A stretch of DNA of 12,048 bases from CAZPMO01 sp964587515 (GTDB lineage Bacteria; Pseudomonadota; Alphaproteobacteria; MPNO01): the NCBI GenBank assembly GCA_964587515.1, contig CAZPMO010000155.1, forward strand, positions 1-12,048. The letters are read 5' to 3'. Of the stretch, positions 1-6,181 are shown one piece after another. A model generated the notes under the pieces. The model searched no databases, was not told the origin of the DNA, and saw only the letters and a list, made by a program, of their open reading frames with translations. Every line of letters starts with the position of its first letter. Positions within the stretch are counted from its first letter, which is position 1. The translations under genes were made by a program, and so were the position numbers.

Positions 1-201
1 GATATGGAGATGGCCGTTGGCATAGGGCGGGCCGTCATGGAGGATGAACTTCTCGCGCCCCGCCGCGTCCTCGCGCAGCCGGTCGAACAGCTTCATGTCG
101 TGCCAGCGCTTCAGCAGCAGCGGTTCGCGTTCGGGCAGCTTGGCGCGCATCGCGAACTCGGTCCTGGGCAGGAATACGGTCGATTTGTAATCTTCGGTCA
201 T
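1..201 (-). CDS. ileS: Isoleucyl-tRNA synthetase, N-terminal 67 codons (runs off the left edge)
   Basis: The minus strand from ATG 201-199 reads MTEDYKSTVFLPRTEF..., and ends at the window edge with DGPPYANGHLHI. This is the class I aminoacyl-tRNA synthetase HIGH-type ATP-binding signature in the form typical of IleRS (GPPYANGHLH). The enzyme charges tRNA-Ile with isoleucine in the cytoplasm; full-length proteins are roughly 900-950 residues, so only the start of the Rossmann catalytic domain is visible. The ATG overlaps the ribF stop as ATGA (198-201), which implies translational coupling to ribF. ValRS and LeuRS share the fold, but the N-terminal DYKSTVFLPRTEFAMRA pattern is specific to IleRS. 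Confidence 0.95.
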   Translation of the reverse strand, partial: MTEDYKSTVFLPRTEFAMRAKLPEREPLLLKRWHDMKLFDRLREDAAGREKFILHDGPPYANGHLHI

Positions 202-1190
202 GATGCGCCCATCGCTACCTTGTCCGGCGGCGCGCGGAGATCCTCCGGGCCGATATTTTCAAGCAGCGCCCGCGTGGCGCCGCAGTCCCGCGCAATTTGC
301 TCGCGCAGTTCCGATACGCCATCGAATTTGCGTTCGGGCCGAATGAAATCAACCAGCGCCACCCGCAGAAGCTGGTCATAGATGTCGTCGGTAAAATCAA
401 AGATATAGGCCTCGATCACCACGCCCTCGCCGTCGAAAGTGGGGCGCCGGCCGATATTGGCGCAGCCCATGTGCCAGCTCGTCTCGCCGGCGCGCTCGAT
501 GCCGGCCCACACCGCATAGACGCCGAGCGCGGGTTCGACATATCCACCGAGCGGCAAATTCGCGGTGGGAAATCCGATAGTGCGGCCGCGCTGGTCGCCG
601 GTCTGCACCCTGCCCTCGATCTCCCAGCACGACCCCAGCAATTCAGCGGCGCGGACGGGCTCGCCCTCACGCAGATATTTGCGGATATTGGTCGAGGAAT
701 AGACCGTGCCGTCGGCCACCGTCGCCGGCCCGACGGCGGTAAAGCCGAACCGTCCTTCGTCGGCCATGCCCTGAAGCAGTTCGACGCCGCCGCGTCTTCC
801 ATGACCAAAAACGAAATCATAGCCGACCACCACGTGTTGCGCATCGAGGCCCAAGACCAGGATGTTCTCGACGAAGCTGTCCGCGTCGGCCTGCGACAAT
901 TCTTCGTCGAAGTGAACCAGCAGCAACGTCTCGATTCCCATGGCGCCTAAGCGGCGGACCTTGCCGCGCAGCGGGGTGAGTTCGAAGGCCGGGGCGTCGG
1001 GCTGGAAATGCCGCCTCGGATGAGGCTCGAAGGTCACCACCGTCAACGGACCGCCACGCGCCGCCGCCACGCGCCGCGCCTCGTCGATCACCGTCTGGTG
1101 ACCGCGATGGACGCCGTCGAAGTTGCCGATCGTGACCGTGCCGCCGCGTACCGAGTCGGGCAGTCCGGCCGTGTGTCGAAAAATACGCAT
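198..1190 (-). CDS. ribF: Bifunctional riboflavin kinase / FAD synthetase
   Basis: This 330-residue protein converts riboflavin to FMN and then FMN to FAD in the cytoplasm. The N-terminal FAD synthetase (nucleotidyltransferase) domain carries GNFDGVHRGH at residues 22-31, with GYDFVFGHGRRGG at about 123-135. The C-terminal riboflavin kinase domain carries GRTIGFPTANL at about 202-212, PALGVYAVW near 220 and NIGRRPTF near 245. Length and domain order match the family. The ATG at 1190 is chosen because the product then starts MRIFRH, the usual start, and AGGA lies about 11 nt upstream. A longer form from a TTG at 1229 would add 13 non-conserved residues overlapping the dehydratase stop. The gene lies 35 nt after the MaoC-like gene and overlaps ileS by 4 nt, so the three form a probable operon. 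Confidence 0.95.
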   Translation of the reverse strand: MRIFRHTAGLPDSVRGGTVTIGNFDGVHRGHQTVIDEARRVAAARGGPLTVVTFEPHPRRHFQPDAPAFELTPLRGKVRRLGAMGIETLLLVHFDEELSQADADSFVENILVLGLDAQHVVVGYDFVFGHGRRGGVELLQGMADEGRFGFTAVGPATVADGTVYSSTNIRKYLREGEPVRAAELLGSCWEIEGRVQTGDQRGRTIGFPTANLPLGGYVEPALGVYAVWAGIERAGETSWHMGCANIGRRPTFDGEGVVIEAYIFDFTDDIYDQLLRVALVDFIRPERKFDGVSELREQIARDCGATRALLENIGPEDLRAPPDKVAMGAS

Positions 1191-1225
1191 TGCGGGCGAT
1201 TTCCTATCCACCGGAGCGTGGCAAG

Positions 1226-1669
1226 TCAAACCTTTCCGCTAATTTTCGCCACCATCACCTGCGCGCTACCGTCGATCACGACCCGGTCTCCGACGCTGCA
1301 TACGGTGCGGAGATAGACGCGCCGGCGGCGCCGTTCAACCCGGGTCACGGTCACCCGGGCCTCGACACGGTCACCGATTCGCACCGGCGCGGCGAACTTC
1401 AGCGTCTGGCCGACATAGATGCACCCCGGGCCCGGCAGTCGGGTCCCGATCACCGTCGAAATGAAACCCGCCGACAACATGCCGTGGGCGATGCGGCCTT
1501 TAAAGCGGGTCGCCGCGGCATAAGCCTCGTCGAGGTGAACCGGATTGTCGTCGCCGGAAACCTTCGCGAATGCATCAATATCGGCAGCCGTTACGGTGCG
1601 GGCATAGTCCGCCGACATGCCCCGCTTCAGATCGTCGATTGCGTAGCCTTCGCTCCGTCGCGGGGCCAT
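1226..1669 (-). CDS. MaoC-like dehydratase / (R)-specific enoyl-CoA hydratase family protein
   Basis: A 147-residue single hot-dog-fold protein. The hydratase-2 motif is visible at residues 34-64: FAKVSGDDNPVHLDEAYA followed by KGRIAHGML. D40 and H45 align with the Asp/His catalytic pair known in PhaJ-type (R)-enoyl-CoA hydratases. Family members hydrate trans-2-enoyl-CoA to (R)-3-hydroxyacyl-CoA, feeding PHA synthesis or fatty-acid metabolism; the actual substrate cannot be read from sequence. The ATG at 1669 is preferred because GAGGAA sits about 8 nt upstream; a TTG at 1696 would lengthen it by nine residues. It is the first gene of the leftward ribF-ileS unit. An arginine-rich stretch (VERRRRRVYL, about 111-120) is the only odd feature. 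It could equally be an uncharacterised MaoC paralogue. Confidence 0.88.
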   Translation of the reverse strand: MAPRRSEGYAIDDLKRGMSADYARTVTAADIDAFAKVSGDDNPVHLDEAYAAATRFKGRIAHGMLSAGFISTVIGTRLPGPGCIYVGQTLKFAAPVRIGDRVEARVTVTRVERRRRRVYLRTVCSVGDRVVIDGSAQVMVAKISGKV

Positions 1670-1856
1670 GGGACGCGTTCCTCGCGTTAAATCCAAGGAT
1701 CTCGCATATTAACCAATATTTCGGTCAATAAGTCCCGCTTTCCGGCCCCATTACTCAGAAAATATTAAAGCTTTTTCCGCTATCGTATTCCATCGCGGAA
1801 GAAGGGATTCGTTCCGGAGCGGCCGCACCGCCCGGAATATCGGGGAACCTGCGTTT
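1670..1856. promoter_or_regulatory. Divergent intergenic region with an imperfect AT-rich dyad
   Basis: This 187-bp gap between the leftward MaoC-like gene and the rightward cyclase must hold the promoters of both. It is AT-richer than its surroundings (about 1705-1790). I see one near-perfect inverted repeat, ATTAACC (1708-1714) and GGTCAAT (1723-1729), with an 8-nt AT-rich spacer and one mismatched pair. It could be an operator or part of a promoter for the leftward operon. I could not assign convincing -35/-10 boxes in either direction, and the cyclase has only a weak GGGGA before its start. Confidence 0.3.
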
Positions 1857-2918
1857 ATGAGCTATCCTGAGGGATTTGAAAGGGCGGCCAAATTCGCGGC
1901 ATCTGCCATGGCGCAGATGAAGATGAATAATATTTCGCCGAATCCAAACAATTTTACGGTCTGGTACCAGTTCTTCTCGGGCAGCAATGCGCAATTGAAG
2001 GAGCGGCTGAAGGCTCTGATTTCCGAAAAAAAAGGTATCGATTCGGCGACCAGTCTGGAGGTCTTCGACGAATTTTTCGCTCAAAACGACAAGGCGGACG
2101 AGACGGCGAGCTTCCACAAGCGTATCGAGGAAATCGCCGAAAAAATGATGGTGACCCTGGTCGCGACGGGCAAGAACACCGAGGATTACGGAGAAACGCT
2201 GGAAAATTTCACCGGCGACCTGGAAGGCGCGAACAGCGTCGACGACATCAAGCAAATGGTGGCCAGCGTCCTCGGCGAGACCAAGGAAATGGCTACCCAC
2301 ATGGAGGAACTTCAGTCGAAGGTCACGTCCTCGACCGAGGAGGTCAATCAACTCAAGGGCGAGCTGGAGTCGGCCCGAAAGGACGCCCTGACCGACGCCC
2401 TGACCGGTGTCGCCAACCGCAAATGCTTCGATGAATCCCTGGCGGCGGCGGCGCTTGCCGCGGAAGAAAATGAGCAGCCCCTTTCCCTGATCATCGCCGA
2501 CCTCGATCATTTCAAGTCGTTCAACGACAATTTCGGCCACCAAATCGGCGACCAGGTTTTGAAGATCGTCGGCCACGTGCTGCGCCAGACCGTCAAGGGC
2601 CAGGACACCGCGGCGCGATATGGCGGCGAGGAATTCGCTCTTGTCCTGCCCAATACCTCGATCGGCGGCGCGATTTCGGTGGCCGAGAACGTGCGCAAGA
2701 TCATCGCCTCGAAAAAGCTGATGCAGAAGGGCACCGAAACCGATTTCGGCTCCATCACATTGTCCCTCGGCGCCGCGACCTATGTACCGGGCGAGGATCT
2801 CGCCGAGCTGATCTCGCGCGCGGACAAGGCGCTCTATGAGGCCAAGAAGCAGGGACGCAACCGGGTCGTTTCCGATGAAACGGCCGTCGAAATCAAGGCG
2901 ACGGCGAAATCCGCATAG
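1857..2918 (+). CDS. GGDEF-domain diguanylate cyclase, soluble
   Basis: This 353-residue protein likely makes the second messenger cyclic di-GMP from two GTP. The C-terminal half is a complete GGDEF domain: DALTDALTGVANRKCFD at about 176-192, metal/nucleotide residues in DLDHFKSFND (215-224), and the active-site signature RYGGEEF with GGEEF at 256-260. It ends with RADKALYEAKKQGRNRV. The inhibitory I-site is altered: the RxxD position reads KGQD (247-250), so product inhibition may be weaker. There are no membrane segments and no recognisable sensory domain. Residues 1-170 are helical, with WYQFFSG near 36 and a likely coiled coil (about 130-172) leading into the cyclase domain. This layout is seen in other alphaproteobacterial cyclases. 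It appears monocistronic. The activating signal is unknown. Confidence 0.93.
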   Translation: MSYPEGFERAAKFAASAMAQMKMNNISPNPNNFTVWYQFFSGSNAQLKERLKALISEKKGIDSATSLEVFDEFFAQNDKADETASFHKRIEEIAEKMMVTLVATGKNTEDYGETLENFTGDLEGANSVDDIKQMVASVLGETKEMATHMEELQSKVTSSTEEVNQLKGELESARKDALTDALTGVANRKCFDESLAAAALAAEENEQPLSLIIADLDHFKSFNDNFGHQIGDQVLKIVGHVLRQTVKGQDTAARYGGEEFALVLPNTSIGGAISVAENVRKIIASKKLMQKGTETDFGSITLSLGAATYVPGEDLAELISRADKALYEAKKQGRNRVVSDETAVEIKATAKSA

Positions 2919-2986
2919 CGCGCCGCATCGCAAAGACCCGGGTTCCTCTTGCCCACCTTCGCCGGCGCGGCTAATACCAACCTGCA

Positions 2987-3718
2987 ATGATTGTACTGTT
3001 CACCGATTTCGGCGAGGTTGGCCCCTATGCCGGTCAGCTCAAGGCGATCCTGAGGCGCTATGCGCTTCATGAGGAGGTCGTCGACCTGCTCCATGACGCG
3101 CCGCGCTTCCAGGCCAAGGCCTCGTCCTACCTGCTCGCCGCGCTGATCGACGTTTTCCCGACCGATGCCGTGTTCCTCTGCGTCGTCGATCCGGGCGTCG
3201 GCAGCGATCGCCCGGCCATCGTGGTCGAGGCCGACGGGTGCCATTTCGTCGGACCTGATAACGGGCTGTTCGAGATCACGATGCGGCGCGCCAACCACAC
3301 CAGCGTGTGGAACATCACCCTGCAACCGGAGCGCCTGTCGGCGAGCTTCCATGGCCGCGACCTGTTCGCGCCGGTCGCGGCGATGATCGCGGAAGGAAAA
3401 CCGGTGCCGGGCGATCCCGCGCCGGTGGCGCAGGCGCGGCGGACCGACTGGCCCGACGATCTGGCGGAAATCGTCTATATCGACAATTTCGGCAACGCCA
3501 TGACCGGGCTGCGCGCGCGCGAGCTTGCGCCCGAGGCCCGCATCGAGATCGCCGGCCGGACGATGACGCGCGCGCGCACCTTCTCGGATCTGCCGCCGGG
3601 CGAGCCGTTCTGGTTCGAAAATTCCAGCGGCCTGGCCGAGGTCGCGGTCAATCAGGGCCGCGCCGACGACGCGCTCGGCCTCGCCATCGGCGACGCGCTT
3701 ACCGTCCACGATTCCTGA
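2987..3718 (+). CDS. S-adenosyl-L-methionine hydrolase (adenosine-forming), DUF62 / SAM hydroxide adenosyltransferase
   Basis: A 243-residue cytoplasmic protein of the SAM hydroxide adenosyltransferase family, which cleaves SAM to adenosine and methionine using a water-derived hydroxide. Family signatures appear in order: FTDFG (5-9), VVDPGVGSDRPAIVV (66-80), VGPDNGLFE (88-96), FHGRDLFAP (121-129), YIDNFGNAMTG (164-174) and NSSGLAEVAVNQGRA (212-226). D68, R75 and H122 correspond to the Asp-Arg-His set reported for the family. The relatives fluorinase and chlorinase share the fold, but the short length and hydrolase-like motifs favour hydrolysis. There is no clear Shine-Dalgarno before the ATG, yet MIVLFTDFG is the canonical start. 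It is the first gene of a compact unit with a small protein and a SAM-dependent methyltransferase. Confidence 0.92.
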   Translation: MIVLFTDFGEVGPYAGQLKAILRRYALHEEVVDLLHDAPRFQAKASSYLLAALIDVFPTDAVFLCVVDPGVGSDRPAIVVEADGCHFVGPDNGLFEITMRRANHTSVWNITLQPERLSASFHGRDLFAPVAAMIAEGKPVPGDPAPVAQARRTDWPDDLAEIVYIDNFGNAMTGLRARELAPEARIEIAGRTMTRARTFSDLPPGEPFWFENSSGLAEVAVNQGRADDALGLAIGDALTVHDS

Positions 3719-3726
3719 GGAAGAAC

Positions 3727-4020
3727 ATGGCCGACATCAAAACCACGGAACCGCGCCCGGAGCAGACATTTTTCGAGGACCCGGCGCTCGATCGCGCCTT
3801 TGGCGTCATCATGTCGCTCGCCACCGAGGTTTATGTGCTGCGCGACCGGATGGCCGCGCTTGAGAGCCAACTCGCTGAAAAGGGCATTGTCGACCTGGCG
3901 GCGCTCGACGCCGAACCCTCGCCCGAGGAACAGGCCGGACGCGCCGCCGACCGGTCGGCGTTCACGGCCCATCTTTTGCAGAACCTGGTGGGCCGGCAGG
4001 TCTCCAAGGGCGCCGAATAG
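3727..4020 (+). CDS. Small uncharacterised protein with a short coiled coil
   Basis: A 97-residue acidic, soluble protein that I do not recognise. It starts 8 nt after the SAM hydrolase stop with a good GAGGAAG ribosome site, and the methyltransferase follows 20 nt later with its own GGAGGG site, so co-expression is likely. Residues 20-50 (DPALDRAFGVIMSLATEVYV, then a helix around RDRMAALESQLAEKG) look like an amphipathic helix plus short coiled coil. Residues 52-70 are Ala/Glu/Pro-rich and probably flexible, and the C-terminus (AFTAHLLQNLVGRQ) looks helical again. No cysteines, signal peptide or membrane segment are seen. A role as a partner or oligomerisation factor for the adjacent methyltransferase is only a guess from position. 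Confidence 0.8.
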   Translation: MADIKTTEPRPEQTFFEDPALDRAFGVIMSLATEVYVLRDRMAALESQLAEKGIVDLAALDAEPSPEEQAGRAADRSAFTAHLLQNLVGRQVSKGAE

Positions 4021-4040
4021 ACAGCCCGGAGGGAACGGAT

Positions 4041-5105
4041 ATGGACGACCGCGCATTCGTCGCCGCGCAAGGATTCATCCTCGCCGCCAAGACGTACTGG
4101 ACACGCGAGATGTTCCCCGCGCTCCATGCCGAGTTCCAGAGCCGGGCGGCTGAGATGGACAGTGCGGTGGAGACACCGTCGGACGTCGCCGCGCTGATCG
4201 CCGAAACACCGCTCTATCGTTATTACGCCTGGCTCGAGCGCCATTTGCAGCGCTTCAAATATTCCGGGCGATACGGCCTACATCCATACCACTCCGAACG
4301 CCGCGACGAGATCGCCCGGGCGCTCGACGCGGGGGCGCTGCCGCCGGGGTTGCTCGACCTCGATGACGATTTCGAACAGCCCGCCTATTACACCGATGTG
4401 GACATTCACCAGCACCCGGGCGGCGTATGGTCCGACGAGATCGCGGGTTTCGTGTATGAGCGCGGCGCGCGCAGCACGACGCCGCTGGCGGGCGACCGCC
4501 ACCGGGACCTGCACGGGCGGCTGGTCGACGTGATCGCCGAGGGCGGCACGCCCCGGCGCTTGCTCGACATGGGATGCGGCTTCGGCAAGAGCACCCAGCC
4601 GTTCTACGACGCCTTCCGTGAAACGGAGGTGGAGGCGGTGGACCTCGCCGCGCCCTGTCTCCGGCTTGCGGCCCGGGGGGCGGCCAATGCCCAGGCGCGC
4701 AACGTTTGCTTCCGCCAGAAGGACGCGCGGCGCACCGGCTATGACGATTCGAGCTTCGACGTCGTCACCTCGACCATGCTGGTCCACGAACTGCCGCCGG
4801 CGGAGATCGGCGAAATGCTGGATGAGAGCTTTCGCGTGCTGGCGCCCGGCGGGCGCATGGTTCATCTCGATTTCTACGCGCTGCGCGGACCGTTCGACCG
4901 CTTCATCCACTACAGCCACGCCCGACGCAACAACGAGCCTTATATGGAACCGTTCTGCGAGATGGACCTGGAGGCCGAACTCGCCGACAGGGGCTTCGTC
5001 GATATCGAGATAAGGCCCTTCGAGGAAGCCGACGGCGCACTGGCCCCGGATTATCCCAACTGGCGTTTCCCCTGGACCCTGATCTCCGCCCGCCGGCCGG
5101 TGTGA
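4041..5105 (+). CDS. Class I SAM-dependent methyltransferase with an N-terminal extension
   Basis: A 354-residue protein whose C-terminal half is a Rossmann-fold methyltransferase of the Methyltransf_11/25 type. Motif I is LLDMGCGFGKS (174-184), the SAM-ribose acidic residue is D201 in VEAVDLA, the motif III region is QKDARR near 226-231, motif IV is FDVVTSTMLVHEL (239-251), and VLAPGGRMVHLDF (266-278) is the post-motif strand. Residues 1-165 are a separate, unrecognised domain rich in aromatic residues (LYRYYAWLERHLQRFKYSGRYG near 58-79) that may recognise substrate. A GGAGGGAAC ribosome site precedes the ATG. The gene is last in the SAM hydrolase-small protein-methyltransferase unit and ends 9 bp from the convergent channel gene. 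The methyl acceptor cannot be named; resemblance to UbiE-like small-molecule enzymes is only in the core. Confidence 0.87.
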   Translation: MDDRAFVAAQGFILAAKTYWTREMFPALHAEFQSRAAEMDSAVETPSDVAALIAETPLYRYYAWLERHLQRFKYSGRYGLHPYHSERRDEIARALDAGALPPGLLDLDDDFEQPAYYTDVDIHQHPGGVWSDEIAGFVYERGARSTTPLAGDRHRDLHGRLVDVIAEGGTPRRLLDMGCGFGKSTQPFYDAFRETEVEAVDLAAPCLRLAARGAANAQARNVCFRQKDARRTGYDDSSFDVVTSTMLVHELPPAEIGEMLDESFRVLAPGGRMVHLDFYALRGPFDRFIHYSHARRNNEPYMEPFCEMDLEAELADRGFVDIEIRPFEEADGALAPDYPNWRFPWTLISARRPV

Positions 5106-5114
5106 GAACCGGAA

Positions 5115-5966
5115 TTACCCGCCGCGCCGTTCGATAGCCTGACGCATGTCGCTGATCTCGGCCCGCAACCGCGCAACCTCTTCGGCCATCAGGCGGGTGT
5201 CGGCATGGACCGCCTCGGTCACTTCGCCGACCGCCTCCTCGCGCTCGGCATCGGCGAGCGACTGCATGGAATCGACGATGATGGCGATGAACAGGTTGAG
5301 GACCGCGAAGCTGGACACGATGATGAACGGTACGAAGAACGCCCACGCATAGGGGTACTGCGCCATCACCGGGCGCACGATGCCCATGGACCAGCTTTCC
5401 AGCGTCATGATCTGGAACAGCGAGAACATGGATTCGCCGATGGTGCCGAACCAGTCGGGGAAAGCGCCGCCGAACAGGTTTGTCGCGATTACCGCGAAAA
5501 CATAGAAGATCAGCACCAGCAGCGCCGCGATCGCGCCGATGCCGGGGACCGCGTTCAGCAGCGCCTCGACCACCCGGCGCATGCGCGGCACCACCGAGAC
5601 CAGTCGGAGGGCGCGCAGCACGCGCAGCGCGCGCAGAACCGCGAAGCCTTCGCTGGCGGGCGTCAGGGCGATGCCGACCACGATGAAGTCGAAAATACTC
5701 CACGGGTCGCGGAAAAAGCGAAGTCCGTTGGCGTAGAGCCTGAGTGCGATCTCGATAACGAAAATCGCGATCACCATACGATCGAAAAAATAGAGTTCGG
5801 CGCCGAATCGGCCGGTCATGCTGGACGAAGTTTCAAGACCGAGCGTGATGCCGTTAAGAAATATCAGCACCAGGATCGCGTACCGGAAACCCGGACGTTC
5901 CAGCCGTTCGGCAAGGCGCGCGCGATACCCGGCCTCGGGCGTGGGTTGTTGGAGCGAATCTGGCAT
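5115..5966 (-). CDS. Bacterial voltage-gated sodium channel (NaChBac/NavAb-type), single domain
   Basis: A 283-residue six-transmembrane ion channel of the inner membrane, expected to work as a homotetramer. S1 is about 28-45 (FRYAILVLIFLNGITLGLE), S2 about 60-78, S3 about 88-101. S4 carries four arginines at three-residue spacing (R112, R115, R118, R121 in LRALRVLRALRL). S5 lies near 143-165, followed by the pore helix and the selectivity filter TLESWSM (188-194), the same filter as NavAb and NavMs as I recall them. S6 is about 208-235 and ends in IAIIVDSM. The C-terminal tail (about 235-282) is acidic and then a probable four-helix coiled coil, as in other BacNav proteins. E190 in the filter supports Na+ over Ca2+ selectivity. 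Start ATG 5966 has GGAG about 12 nt upstream. It faces the methyltransferase tail to tail with a 9-bp gap. Confidence 0.94.
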   Translation of the reverse strand: MPDSLQQPTPEAGYRARLAERLERPGFRYAILVLIFLNGITLGLETSSSMTGRFGAELYFFDRMVIAIFVIEIALRLYANGLRFFRDPWSIFDFIVVGIALTPASEGFAVLRALRVLRALRLVSVVPRMRRVVEALLNAVPGIGAIAALLVLIFYVFAVIATNLFGGAFPDWFGTIGESMFSLFQIMTLESWSMGIVRPVMAQYPYAWAFFVPFIIVSSFAVLNLFIAIIVDSMQSLADAEREEAVGEVTEAVHADTRLMAEEVARLRAEISDMRQAIERRGG

Positions 5967-5997
5967 CGTCGGCGGTCTCCGGGCGGGATGAAGGAGG

Positions 5998-6035
5998 ATC
6001 GCGCCTTATTTAGTGAGCCCGGCGGCGCGATACAA
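5998..6035 (-). promoter_or_regulatory. Candidate promoter/operator for the sodium channel gene
   Basis: On the minus strand TTGTAT (6035-6030) and TAAATA (6012-6007) are separated by 17 nt, a poor but correctly spaced sigma-70-like pair about 40 bp upstream of the channel ATG. The TAAATA hexamer lies between the two arms of a perfect 8-bp inverted repeat, ATCGCGCC (5998-6005) and GGCGCGAT (6024-6031), whose second arm overlaps the TTGTAT hexamer. The dyad might be an operator or a hairpin in the leader. Both calls rest on pattern only. Confidence 0.22.
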
Positions 6036-6068
6036 TCACCTGCCCATCGCCGCCCGCGCGCGCCTCCC

Positions 6069-6097
6069 TTGACTCCTTTCCCGCGTTCACGCAAAAT
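6069..6097 (+). promoter_or_regulatory. Sigma-70-type promoter of the imuA-imuB mutasome operon
   Basis: TTGACT (6069-6074) matches five of six -35 positions, and CAAAAT (6092-6097) matches four of six -10 positions, with a 17-nt spacer. The LexA box begins 2 nt after the -10, which is where a repressor would block initiation. The transcript would have a leader of about 75 nt before imuA. Confidence 0.6.
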
Positions 6098-6099
6098 TA

Positions 6100-6114
6100 G
6101 AACAAAACAGGAAC
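6100..6114 (+). promoter_or_regulatory. LexA (SOS) box, alphaproteobacterial type
   Basis: GAAC-AAAACAG-GAAC is a perfect direct repeat of GAAC with a 7-nt spacer, the known alphaproteobacterial LexA motif (GTTC-N7-GTTC on the other strand). It overlaps the expected transcription start of the imuA promoter. A further GTTC at 6085-6088 forms an 11-nt-spaced inverted pair with the first GAAC, probably by chance. SOS control of imuAB-dnaE2 through LexA is well established in this class. Confidence 0.85.
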
Positions 6115-6181
6115 AATCTCCAAAACGGGGACCCTGAAACTCCGGCGGGTCCCCCCGGGACAGGAAATCACGAGACCTGCG

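Noticed and set aside
1191..1229. TTG start extending RibF by 13 residues
   Set aside because: The ATG at 1190 has a ribosome site and gives the family start; the extension is not conserved-looking.
2909..2975. Terminator after the cyclase from CGCGCCG / CGGCGCG
   Set aside because: The stem encloses a loop of about 40 nt, is imperfect when extended, and no U-tract follows.
1755..2987. Long minus-strand open frame (410 codons) across the cyclase
   Set aside because: It is antisense to a complete GGDEF protein with conserved motifs; the translation has no recognisable domain and reflects GC-rich codon bias.
2987..3718. Fluorinase or chlorinase rather than SAM hydrolase
   Set aside because: The protein is short, has the hydrolase-type D68/R75/H122 set, and no halogenation pathway genes are nearby.
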